Both the position numbers and the translations under genes were made by a program. 61,246 nucleotides of DNA from Fulvivirga sp. (GTDB lineage Bacteria > Bacteroidota > Bacteroidia > Cytophagales > Cyclobacteriaceae), in NCBI GenBank assembly GCA_028280565.1, contig JANQLQ010000054.1, positions 1 to 61,246 of the forward strand, read 5' to 3'. The notes under the pieces were generated by a model. The model was not told the origin of the DNA. It worked only from the letters and a program-made list of their open reading frames with translations, and made no database searches. Below, in pieces: positions 1-7,222 of the stretch (the stretch's first letter is position 1; each line of letters opens with the position of its first letter).

Positions 1-2
1 GC

Positions 3-156
3 GAAGTCGTGAAACGAAAACCCAGTACATTCAAAAAAAGGTTCACGTTCAACGACACAGCAGATTCCTGCTCTCGCGCATCGCTCACCCTACAAGGCCA
101 GCAGGAATGACGATAAAGAGGTTTTTTCGTTTTTGATGAGGGATAGAAGGATAATA
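3..156. repeat. Direct repeat, copy A (154 bp)
   Basis: This stretch recurs almost unchanged at 826-980, beginning GAAGTCGTGAAACG and ending GGATAGAAGGATAATA. Open frames across it are short and unlike any protein I know, so I treat it as non-coding. It sits directly left of a MITE-like copy (161-301), whereas copy B replaces the right end of another MITE copy. Confidence 0.85.
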
Positions 157-160
157 TCAC

Positions 161-301
161 CCCTGGTCTTAGGTTAAGCGCAGCGATCCTAAGACCCCAA
201 ATCACCAAGAGCGTTCGCTCGGCGAAGTAATATGACCTACGTATTATATTTCAACTACGCCTTCCATTACTAGGAGCTTAGTCCAGCCTTTGGGTTTAAA
301 A
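161..301. repeat. MITE-like element, copy 1 (left part)
   Basis: It opens with the hairpin GGTCTTAGG (165-173), a 14-nt loop and CCTAAGACC (188-196), then continues with sequence shared with the copies at 551 and 1866, including a GAGCG/CGCTC palindrome and a GAAGTAATATGACC segment. It diverges near 301 and has no right-hand terminal repeat, so it is truncated. It is related to the complete copy at 1866-2177. Confidence 0.75.
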
Positions 302-542
302 TGACAAAAAGGGAAAAACAATCGTCACAGCCCCGAAGGGACGCCTATGGCGCGAGGCTGGTGTAGTTTGTGGGTGGGTTGCGAAGCTGCCCCCTTCTCG
401 TGTGTGATCGAAGGGATCCTGTTCTCGTTCCACGAGCAGGGGATCGCTTCACGCCTTGCCGTAGCCAACACACGGGGTTCGCGATGACGAAAGAGAAAAA
501 ATATGTTATTGGTAGAGTCAATATTTCCAAACACACCATGCT
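302..542. other. Non-coding filler between repeats
   Basis: No credible gene is seen. Short open frames overlap in both directions and match no family I recognise. The text looks like debris of interspersed repeats lying between two MITE-like copies. Confidence 0.5.
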
Positions 543-550
543 CCACCTTT

Positions 551-825
551 GGTCTTAGGGTAAGCGCAGCGGTCCTAAGACCCCAAATGATCAAGAGCGT
601 CCGCTCAGCGAAGTAATATGACCCACACTTCCATCTTAACCAAACATTCTATGGCTCGGAACTTAGCTTAGTCTACAGGCCAAAACAGCAACTGCCAAGT
701 TTGTAGGTAATGAATAAAAATAATGCTTGTCTGAAATAGGGCAGTGAATAAAATTTCTTTAATGTACAAATTGAAAACTACCGGCTTCATGGTAAACCGA
801 GCGGACGCTCTACCCCAGTGGATAG
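551..825. repeat. MITE-like element, copy 2
   Basis: The left end carries the same hairpin repeat (551-582). The interior and the right segment (TACCGGCTTCATGG near 780 to GGATAGG near 826) match the complete copy at 1866-2177. The expected right terminal hairpin is missing and is replaced at 826 by the 155-bp direct repeat B, so one repeat family has inserted into or recombined with the other. Confidence 0.75.
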
Positions 826-980
826 GAAGTCGTGAAACGAAAACCCAGTATACTTAAAAAGAAGGTTCACGTTCAACGACACAGCAGATTCCTGCTCTCG
901 CACATCGCTCACCCGGCAAGGCCGGCAGGAATGACGATAAAGAGGTTTTTTCGTTTTTGATGAGGGATAGAAGGATAATA
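826..980. repeat. Direct repeat, copy B (155 bp)
   Basis: Near-identical second copy of positions 3-156. It begins precisely where the right terminal repeat of MITE copy 2 would be expected and ends just before the 3' end of the small regulator gene at 1001. Confidence 0.85.
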
Positions 981-1000
981 CCACTTTGATTGAAGTCAAC

Positions 1001-1204
1001 CTATTTGGTAGAAACCAACAATTCGCAAATATCAATATCCAAGATCCCTGCAATTTTTTTCAGTTCTTTCAGATGAGGTTGTGATTTATTGATACACCAG
1101 TTGGAAACGGTGTGCTCATTTTTGTTCAAGCGGGAAGCCAGTTCTTTTTGACTCATACCTTCCCTTACCAAGACCTCTTTGATCTTGTTAATGCGTTCGT
1201 CCAT
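1001..1204 (-). CDS. Small Xre/Cro-type HTH DNA-binding protein
   Basis: A 67-residue protein that is almost entirely one lambda-repressor-like helix-turn-helix. The segment MSQKELASRLNKNEHTVSNW (about residues 18-37) has the usual pattern of helix 2, turn and recognition helix, followed by a typical PHLKELKKIA helix. There is no effector domain, so it probably acts as a stand-alone repressor or the antitoxin-like part of a lost pair. It lies alone among repeats, with a MITE fragment upstream (1258) and direct repeat B downstream. Its target cannot be read from the sequence. Confidence 0.8.
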   Translation of the reverse strand: MDERINKIKEVLVREGMSQKELASRLNKNEHTVSNWCINKSQPHLKELKKIAGILDIDICELLVSTK

Positions 1205-1257
1205 TCGTTAAAAGTACCAAATGCAAATCATTTGCGCACTTATGAAAGAATAATCTC

Positions 1258-1286
1258 ACCCCTGGTATTAGGTTAAGCGCAGCGGT
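1258..1286. repeat. MITE terminal-repeat fragment
   Basis: The text CACCCCTGGTATTAGG followed by TTAAGCGCAGCGGT matches the left terminal repeat of the MITE family. It stops just at the 3' end of the small gene at 1290, so a truncated element abuts that gene's stop codon. Confidence 0.65.
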
Positions 1287-1289
1287 AAA

Positions 1290-1505
1290 TTACTGTTGTA
1301 ATTGAAGGTGTCCACAGACCTCTTTCAACATTTCACAAGGATCAACATCAATAGCGAGCGCTATCAAATATAGCTCATCTGCCCTTAGCTTGGTGCTTCC
1401 AAGTGTTGTGAGTTCCGTCATCCTTGTTTTGTTAAGACCCGTCCGCCTAGCGATTTCGGCCTTATTTACAGACTTTTTAGCCAGGTACTCACCAAGTTTA
1501 GTCAT
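1290..1505 (-). CDS. Small Xre-type HTH protein, paralogue 1
   Basis: A 71-residue HTH protein: SVNKAEIARRTGLNKTRMTE (about residues 12-31) forms the helix-turn-helix and is followed by DELYLIALAIDVDPCEMLKE. About 60% of positions match the protein at 2303-2527 by eye. The two genes, their upstream DNA and a 70-bp repeat (1792 and 2733) form a duplicated module. Such single-domain Xre proteins are usually autoregulated repressors. No partner gene is adjacent. Family assignment is firm; role is unknown. Confidence 0.8.
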   Translation of the reverse strand: MTKLGEYLAKKSVNKAEIARRTGLNKTRMTELTTLGSTKLRADELYLIALAIDVDPCEMLKEVCGHLQLQQ

Positions 1506-1791
1506 GTCTTCATATTATTTTAAATAGCTTGTAAATATAAATGATCAAGTGGTTTGATCTGAAATTAAGGCGATTGTTTTGTTTTGATTCACATTATTTA
1601 TATTATTGTTCTATAATTCAGAATATAAAAACTATATTTTAGAACTACTAGTTCATTTTATAACAAAACGCTAGGCTGGACATTAGCTACCGGTAATATC
1701 AAAAACTCGCTGACACTTCTTTTAAAATTTGATCCTTTAATAATACAACACCCAAATTATGAACGACAAAAACAGGAGCCCCTAAGATCAT
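1506..1791. other. AT-rich intergenic region
   Basis: No gene or RNA is evident. It is the upstream region of the small regulator at 1290 and corresponds to the region upstream of its paralogue at 2303, so it probably carries the promoter. I could not single out a promoter box. Confidence 0.4.
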
Positions 1792-1862
1792 AGAACAGCT
1801 CAAAAACGTACCTTCACAGGGACGACTCATTATCCACGCCTTTTTAAGCCTTATTCTTTGCC
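1792..1862. repeat. 70-bp direct repeat, copy 1
   Basis: The text AGAACAGCTCAAAAACGTAC through TTAAGCCTTATTCTTTG recurs at 2733-2802 with a few differences. Each copy lies about 200-300 bp upstream of one of the paralogous HTH genes (1290 and 2303), which points to duplication of the whole module. Confidence 0.75.
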
Positions 1863-1865
1863 CAC

Positions 1866-2177
1866 CCCTGGTATTAGGTTAAGCGTAGCGGTCCTAAGAC
1901 CACAAATCACCAAGAGCGTCCGCTCGGCGAAGTAATATGACCTACGTTACATTTCAACCTATCCTTCCATTACTAAGAACTTGATCCAGCCTTTGGGTTA
2001 AAACAGCAACTCATAAGTTTGGAGGTGATGCATAAAAAACCCTTACCTGGCATAGGGCACTTGGATAAAGAGTCTTTACTATAAAGATCGAAAATTACCG
2101 GCTTCATGGTAAATCGAGCGGATGCTCTACCCCAATGGATAGGTCTTAGGACCGCTGCGCTTAACCTAAGACCAGGG
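1866..2177. mobile_element. Complete MITE-like element with hairpin terminal inverted repeats
   Basis: The left end (1870-1901) and right end (2142-2173) are inverted copies of a 32-bp sequence. Each is itself a hairpin, with a GGTNTTAGG / CCTAAGACC stem and a 14-nt loop. Outside them CCCT (1866-1869) is mirrored by AGGG (2174-2177). The ~310-bp interior has no credible gene, so it is a non-autonomous element. Partial copies lie at 161, 551 and 1258. No transposase of this family is in the window. Confidence 0.7.
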
Positions 2178-2302
2178 TTTTGTGTGGAAGCCGGCCGGGA
2201 GGCCGCAGGGATAGTCGTCACTCGCGAAAAACGCGAGCGGCTGTCTTTTTTGTTTTTTATAACCAGGTAATACAGGGAGATATTATAAAACTCATTCTTT
2301 GG

Positions 2303-2527
2303 TCATTCTTTTAACTTTAAACCTTCGCATAAGTATTCCAGCATTTCGCAGGGGTCTACGTCAATTGCCAAAGCAATGAGATAAAGCTCATCATAACGCA
2401 ATTTAGCCCTTTCCAATGTGGCCAGTTCGGCGATTCTCGTTTTGTTCAGTCCTGTTTTCCTTGATACTTCTGCTTTGTTGACTGACTTTTTGTTAAAGTA
2501 TTTTCCAAGTCGTGTATAATGGGTCAT
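2303..2527 (-). CDS. Small Xre-type HTH protein, paralogue 2
   Basis: I place the start at 2527 (74 residues) because from there the protein aligns end to end with the paralogue at 1290-1505. An upstream in-frame ATG at 2587 would add 20 unmatched residues. The helix-turn-helix is SVNKAEVSRKTGLNKTRIAE and is followed by the shared DELYLIALAIDVDPCEMLE. It is a single-domain DNA-binding protein, presumably a repressor of unknown target. Confidence 0.8.
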   Translation of the reverse strand: MTHYTRLGKYFNKKSVNKAEVSRKTGLNKTRIAELATLERAKLRYDELYLIALAIDVDPCEMLEYLCEGLKLKE

Positions 2528-2732
2528 CGATCTCTTTTTCAGAGCATAAAGGTAGCCAGTAGGATGATAAAAGCTTTTATAAGTCAAAGTATTTGCTTTC
2601 CTATCTCTTTAATTGTATTTTTGATCTTAATTAAAGATGTTTTCATCCATTTAAAGGACTAAAAGCAGCTAAAGCATTGATCTCTAGATAAATAAATAAT
2701 GAATTCTAAAAATCGAAGCCCTTAACCATTAC

Positions 2733-2802
2733 AGAACAGCTCAAAAACGTACCTTCGTAGGTACGAATCATTATCCACGGCTGTTTAAGCCTTATTCTTT
2801 GC
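2733..2802. repeat. 70-bp direct repeat, copy 2
   Basis: Second copy of the repeat at 1792-1862, in the same orientation and the same position relative to the downstream minus-strand HTH paralogue. The 205 bp between this and the paralogue start are AT-rich and otherwise featureless. Confidence 0.75.
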
Positions 2803-2861
2803 TCTGGAATCGCAAATTTTATATGGAAAGAATAAGGATAGCAAGAGCCCGTGTGCTATAT

Positions 2862-2936
2862 GGTGCGTGGGCTGTTCTGTCTTTCCATAAGGTTTTTGCG
2901 GACCTCAGAGCAGGGACAGTAACAGTACCACGCACC
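2862..2936 (+). other. Long imperfect hairpin upstream of the 93-residue gene
   Basis: GGTGCGTGG (2862-2870) pairs with CCACGCACC (2928-2936). Just inside, CTGTT and CTGTC pair with GACAG and AACAG with one bulge, giving about 19 base pairs around a ~35-nt loop. It lies 40 nt before the gene at 2978, so it may be a structured leader or a small RNA; a remnant of a mobile-element end is also possible. Confidence 0.5.
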
Positions 2937-2977
2937 GCCTTTTAAAGGGGAGGTGCGCAAACCCAAACCCTTTACCA

Positions 2978-3259
2978 ATGAAAAACATAAAAAAGAAAGA
3001 CCTCGAAAACCTCTTTGAACATATTAACGGTATATACCTAGGCGACTACGCCACCATAAGCCGTGACCTGAACCGGGCCGTCTATTACCTCCATTACCTG
3101 GAAAAAGAAATGGTCCCTACCCATGACGTGCAGGATACCTGTTTTGCCTTGCACCAGCTGGGGGAGTGCTTCTATTGGGCCCACAGCGAGCGACAGCTCC
3201 GTGAGCATGACCGGTATACCAAGAAGCTGGAAAAGTTAAAGGCCATACTGGAAGAGTGA
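2978..3259 (+). CDS. Hypothetical 93-residue helical protein
   Basis: I do not recognise the family. The protein is charged, probably all-helical, with no signal peptide or membrane segment and regular aromatic/leucine spacing (for example AVYYLHYLEKE, CFALHQLGECFYW). It starts at ATG 2978 after a purine-rich stretch and ends before a strong inverted repeat at 3361. A long hairpin precedes it. Small proteins of this kind are common in Bacteroidota accessory regions; no function is assigned. Confidence 0.65.
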   Translation: MKNIKKKDLENLFEHINGIYLGDYATISRDLNRAVYYLHYLEKEMVPTHDVQDTCFALHQLGECFYWAHSERQLREHDRYTKKLEKLKAILEE

Positions 3260-3360
3260 ACGTGTTGTTTATTGTACATGGGGCTGCTCCCCAAGAACAG
3301 TCGCTGGGCTCCGTAGCTCCGCGACTGTGAAGGCTGGAAACCAGCAGTTCAGTACAGGAA

Positions 3361-3396
3361 GTAAAAGCCAACTACTTTTTAGCAGTTGGCTTTTAC
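3361..3396. terminator. Convergent hairpin terminator
   Basis: A perfect 13-bp stem, GTAAAAGCCAACT (3361-3373) and AGTTGGCTTTTAC (3384-3396), encloses a 10-nt loop between the convergent genes at 2978 and 3447. A second hairpin, ACAGTCGC/GCGACTGT (3297-3328), lies just upstream. Flanking A and T runs are short, so a bidirectional terminator is likely but not certain. Confidence 0.6.
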
Positions 3397-3446
3397 GGGT
3401 CGAGAACTTTGGATCTTTCCCGCTAATGCGAACATTAATGCCCGCT

Positions 3447-5807
3447 TTAAAAATTAATGGTGTACGAGATGGTTGGGAAAGTCCCTAGCTGCGGTAGCTC
3501 TTCAATTTCCTGCGTCTGTTGGATGTAGTATTCTTGCACCACTGCTGCATTGTTCGTTACATTCTGCACATCAATTTTAAACTCGTGTGTAGACTTGGGC
3601 CGGTTCCTCCTAATGCCGATGGCCAGGTTAGGAAAGAATAGGTTGTCCGATTTGGCTGAAAAGGGCCTATCCTCTTGGAGGATCTCTTCGCCCGCTTCCC
3701 TAGAAGCTTGGAGGTTAACGGGTGTATACCTGCTGCCCCCGATCAAAGAGATCCTGGCATTGATGAACAGTACACGGTTTTTTTCGGCTTGGCCTATGCT
3801 GAATTCCTTTCCGCCGAGAAAGTTGAAAATATAATCACCGGCATAGGCGGTTTCCCTCTCTATGCCATCCTTAGCGGTATAAAATGACCTAAAAATGGAA
3901 GCAGAAGTAAGGTAATAGAATCCCTTGTGCAGGTACCGCTCTAATGTCAACTCCACCCCGTAATTTCTGCCAGTGCCATCATTTACAAGCCTCCTGGGGC
4001 TGTACTGCTCGGTCTCATTTAACAAGGAATAGGTACTGTTAGGATCATCTTCCACCGGCGAATCGTATAAGTGCTGGTAGTAGATCTCCGATTTGAAATG
4101 GGTGTGAGGCCCTAGCCGTTGATCGTATCCTAAAACTATGTGGGCGGCTTTTGACATCTCCAGGTCCTTGTTAGGCTGGGTGAAAGAGCCGTTTTCGTCT
4201 TCAAACCTCCAAAGGTAGACGGCCGGGCTTTCCATTTTGCTATGCAGGCCGCCCCCGAAGCTCAAGGCTTTTCCTTCGGTAAAATCCCACCTGAAGGCCA
4301 GCCGCGGCTCAAAGGACCACGAGTTATTAAGTGTCAGCCCGTTGAAATGCGCCCCGCTGGTCATGGTCATGTCTTCGGAAACCCTGAATTTCCAGGTGGC
4401 GAAGGCCTGCAGGCGTTCCGTGGACCCATCGTCGCTGAGTTCATTTTCTATTTGATCTCTTTCATAGTTCCATGCATTCTGGACCATGTCGTACCCAATG
4501 CGATTGTAAATAAACCCGGCCTCCACTTTATTCCTCGAGTTGAATTTATGACCGTACGTAGAGCCGGCGCGCACGTAGGTTCTTGTAAAATCATCATTGA
4601 ATACATTAAAGAATTGATCATTGTTCAATGCGGTGGGCAGATCGGAGTCGGATTCCAATGTGGTCCGTGAAAGGGACACGAAAGACCGCAGGTAGGAATT
4701 ACCTGAGACCAGGAAGTTATGAATAAAGGCCACGGTACCCATTGAAGCTTCAAAGGTGTTGCGCGTAAGGTTTTCCTCGGTGTCGTCATCCTCGTCTACC
4801 GTGGAAATGCTGCTGACGCCCCCGAGCCCAAACATGGACAGGAAATGTCGTTTGTTCAAGGGTAAGTAAATATTGTAGGTGAGGTCCTGGTAGCGAGGCA
4901 CTCCCCCAAAATCAACCACCCCGGCCCTGTCGATCAGGTCCAGTGATGAGTATCGATAGTTGGCGATGTATGACCCGCCTTTTGAATTGAGCGGGCCTTC
5001 CGCGGCCAGGTCTATGCCCAGGGTACTTAAGCCGGCGGTATATTCAGGCCGGTCATAATTGCCCCTTTTTAGTTTCATGTCAAATACCCCGGAGAGCGCA
5101 TTGCCATATTCCGGCGCAAATGCCCCGCTCATGAAATCCGAATCGCTGAGCATGTTGCTGCTTAGGGCATTGATGGGACCGCCCGTAGCCCCGTCATTGG
5201 CAAAATGATTGGGGTTGGGGATTTCCACACCCTCCAGTCTCCACAGGATACCTTTGGAAGAATTACCCCGCACGATGATATCATTGTTCCCTTCGGGCGA
5301 ATTCGCCACACCGGCAAAGGCAGAAGCCAGCCTGGCCGGGTCATTAAAAGAGCCGGCAAACCGCTTCGTCTCCTCCACGGAGAAAGCCCGGGCGCTTACC
5401 AGCGACATCTCGTTGAGTACTTCGGATTTATCTTTTTGCCCCGTGACCACGATTTCATCCAAGCGCTCAAAAGACTCTTCCAGGGTAATATCCAGCATAA
5501 GTTCTTTTGATGAGTTGACTAAAAGGTTAGGGATCATCCTATCTTCATAGCCAATATAGCTTACTTTCAGGTTGACCCGGCCAATGGGCACACCCGTGAT
5601 CTTAAAAAATCCATGGGCATCCGTGACTCCCCCCAGGATGGGATTTGAGCCCAGCACCACTACAGTGGCCCCGATAAGTGGCGATTTCGAATCCTGGTCC
5701 AGGATCTGTCCTTTGATGTTTTGGGTGATCTGCTGGGGGTATCCTGGCGAGGAAACAAGAAGGAACACCACGAGAAAAATAAAGTAGAAACGATTTTGAA
5801 TTTTCAT
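3447..5807 (-). CDS. TonB-dependent receptor with carboxypeptidase-regulatory-like domain
   Basis: 786 residues: a signal peptide (about 1-25), a CarboxypepD_reg-like beta-sandwich (about 29-115, with the usual GATVVVLGSNP and GFFKITGVP strands), a TonB plug (about 130-250, with RLEGVEIPNPNHF) and a ~500-residue barrel ending in an aromatic residue (SYTINF). It should sit in the outer membrane and import a ligand using TonB energy. There is no N-terminal STN signalling domain; in this cluster that domain is on the protein at 7223. It is the last gene of a minus-strand cluster starting with sigma factor 9945, which probably controls it. The substrate is unknown. Confidence 0.9.
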   Translation of the reverse strand: MKIQNRFYFIFLVVFLLVSSPGYPQQITQNIKGQILDQDSKSPLIGATVVVLGSNPILGGVTDAHGFFKITGVPIGRVNLKVSYIGYEDRMIPNLLVNSSKELMLDITLEESFERLDEIVVTGQKDKSEVLNEMSLVSARAFSVEETKRFAGSFNDPARLASAFAGVANSPEGNNDIIVRGNSSKGILWRLEGVEIPNPNHFANDGATGGPINALSSNMLSDSDFMSGAFAPEYGNALSGVFDMKLKRGNYDRPEYTAGLSTLGIDLAAEGPLNSKGGSYIANYRYSSLDLIDRAGVVDFGGVPRYQDLTYNIYLPLNKRHFLSMFGLGGVSSISTVDEDDDTEENLTRNTFEASMGTVAFIHNFLVSGNSYLRSFVSLSRTTLESDSDLPTALNNDQFFNVFNDDFTRTYVRAGSTYGHKFNSRNKVEAGFIYNRIGYDMVQNAWNYERDQIENELSDDGSTERLQAFATWKFRVSEDMTMTSGAHFNGLTLNNSWSFEPRLAFRWDFTEGKALSFGGGLHSKMESPAVYLWRFEDENGSFTQPNKDLEMSKAAHIVLGYDQRLGPHTHFKSEIYYQHLYDSPVEDDPNSTYSLLNETEQYSPRRLVNDGTGRNYGVELTLERYLHKGFYYLTSASIFRSFYTAKDGIERETAYAGDYIFNFLGGKEFSIGQAEKNRVLFINARISLIGGSRYTPVNLQASREAGEEILQEDRPFSAKSDNLFFPNLAIGIRRNRPKSTHEFKIDVQNVTNNAAVVQEYYIQQTQEIEELPQLGTFPTISYTINF

Positions 5808-5896
5808 TTTGAGTTTGTTTTTGAAGCTGGGGAACCTTGACCGGGTTTTACCCTGGCATCTTTTTTTATTTTTTTTCTTTTTTGGTCAAAGACCTG

Positions 5897-6041
5897 TTAA
5901 CCCTGGGATTCAATGCCGTTTAATTAAGGCCAGTGCTCACCCCTAAATCCCTAAAGGGGAACCCACCGCGCGGTGGATTGCGCCTTAGACGTAAGAGGTG
6001 CGATGGGTACGCTTAACTCAACGGCATTGAATCCAGGTTAA
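5897..6041. repeat. MITE/REP-like element with terminal inverted repeats
   Basis: TTAACCCTGGGATTCAATGC and onward (5897-5920) is mirrored by AACGGCATTGAATCCAGG and onward (6020-6041), ~22 bp of inverted repeat around ~100 bp that contains a CCACCGCGCGGTGG palindrome. The right arm includes the stop codon of the gene at 6038. The element fills the gap between the TonB receptor and its upstream neighbour and has no open frame. Confidence 0.6.
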
Positions 6042-7156
6042 AACCCGATGCCGACGGTGTACCCAATCCACATTTGATACCGGTTCCTGCCTCTTTTTTC
6101 ATCCCAGAAGGGATCATTGGCGATATCGATCACTGGCTTGCCCGTTTCATCCAATCGGCTGCTTATGTAAAGGTTGAGCGTAGGACCGCCGGTAATGTAC
6201 AGGTGCTTAAAAAGCGCGTAGCCAATATTCAAATTGAGTTTTACCAAGTGGCTGTTTTCACCTGGCTTGACCCGATCTTTATGGATATGATGCCAGCCCA
6301 GCTCGGGGTTAATGAATAGCGCCCTTTTATGGGAGAGGAATACCCTTGAGCCAAATCCTGCACCATAAGACCAGTAATCGTCCCCGTGCATGCCTGCCGT
6401 CAATAGGGAATAAAACCGGTCAAGGCCTGACCGGAAAGTCAGCCGATAAGGGATTACATCATCGGATTCAATGGCCGGGGAAATGAACCCATTCTTTTTC
6501 GAGATGTTGAGCAGGCCGAACTGTACGCCCGACGCTACACTATCCGCTATGTTTACAATACTGAGCTGTACACCCTTTACTTCCTTGGCTACATTAACAA
6601 AACCGGCCAGCTGGAGTCCATCGAGATCCCCGGAGGTATTGGTAAAGCCGGCCAGCTGAATGCCCTCCGTACCTTCGCTGTGATTATTGAACCCGGCTAC
6701 CTGCAATCCCTGGGTTGCTTTTGAAATGTTGGTAAATCCACCCAGTTGCCATCCTTTAACACCGTCGGAAACGAGGTTTAAAAACCCCGCGACCTGGGCC
6801 CCGTGCACCTGTCCTTTGTTGATATTGATGAACCCGCCCAACTGCAGCCCATCCACCTCTCCACCTACTTGGTTGCCAAAGCCGCTTACCTGTACGCCAC
6901 GCACGTCTTTCTTCACCCTATTGTAAAAGCCGCCAACTTCCACGGCTTCAACCCCGTAAGCGTGTCCTGCTACCAGGTTAAGAGAGATTTTATTGCTGAC
7001 CTGGTCGCTTAGTGACCCGTTGGTTCCAATAGGCGGAACCAATGATAATTGAAAAGTCCTCGTATCTGTGTTTTGGGTTTCCTGTGAGTACCCGATGATA
7101 GCAAGCAGGTAGAAGACTATGTAATAAAAATAAAAATAACGATTTTGAGTTTTCAT
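6038..7156 (-). CDS. LA_2272-type surface-repeat protein
   Basis: I choose the ATG at 7156, which gives a clean signal peptide (MKTQNRYFYFYY...); an upstream ATG at 7189 would put charged residues before it. After the signal come tandem ~20-residue repeats of the form GLQLGGFxNxxxGxVxG (about residues 55-215), as in the LA_2272 surface-repeat family, then a ~130-residue strand-rich end finishing YTVGIGF, resembling a small outer-membrane barrel. It is a paralogue of the C-terminal two thirds of the protein at 7223 but lacks that protein's STN and regulatory-like domains. Its function is unknown. Confidence 0.8.
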   Translation of the reverse strand: MKTQNRYFYFYYIVFYLLAIIGYSQETQNTDTRTFQLSLVPPIGTNGSLSDQVSNKISLNLVAGHAYGVEAVEVGGFYNRVKKDVRGVQVSGFGNQVGGEVDGLQLGGFININKGQVHGAQVAGFLNLVSDGVKGWQLGGFTNISKATQGLQVAGFNNHSEGTEGIQLAGFTNTSGDLDGLQLAGFVNVAKEVKGVQLSIVNIADSVASGVQFGLLNISKKNGFISPAIESDDVIPYRLTFRSGLDRFYSLLTAGMHGDDYWSYGAGFGSRVFLSHKRALFINPELGWHHIHKDRVKPGENSHLVKLNLNIGYALFKHLYITGGPTLNLYISSRLDETGKPVIDIANDPFWDEKRGRNRYQMWIGYTVGIGF

Positions 7157-7222
7157 TTTAAACCTGTTTTTGAAGCTGGGGAACCTCAAACCGGTTTTAC
7201 CCCGACAGGTTTTTAAATTTTT

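Noticed and set aside
325-594. Open frames of 60-90 codons in both directions near 325-594 and 787-1053
   Set aside because: They run across repeat copies, overlap each other on opposite strands and have no recognisable domain, so they are read-through of repeats.
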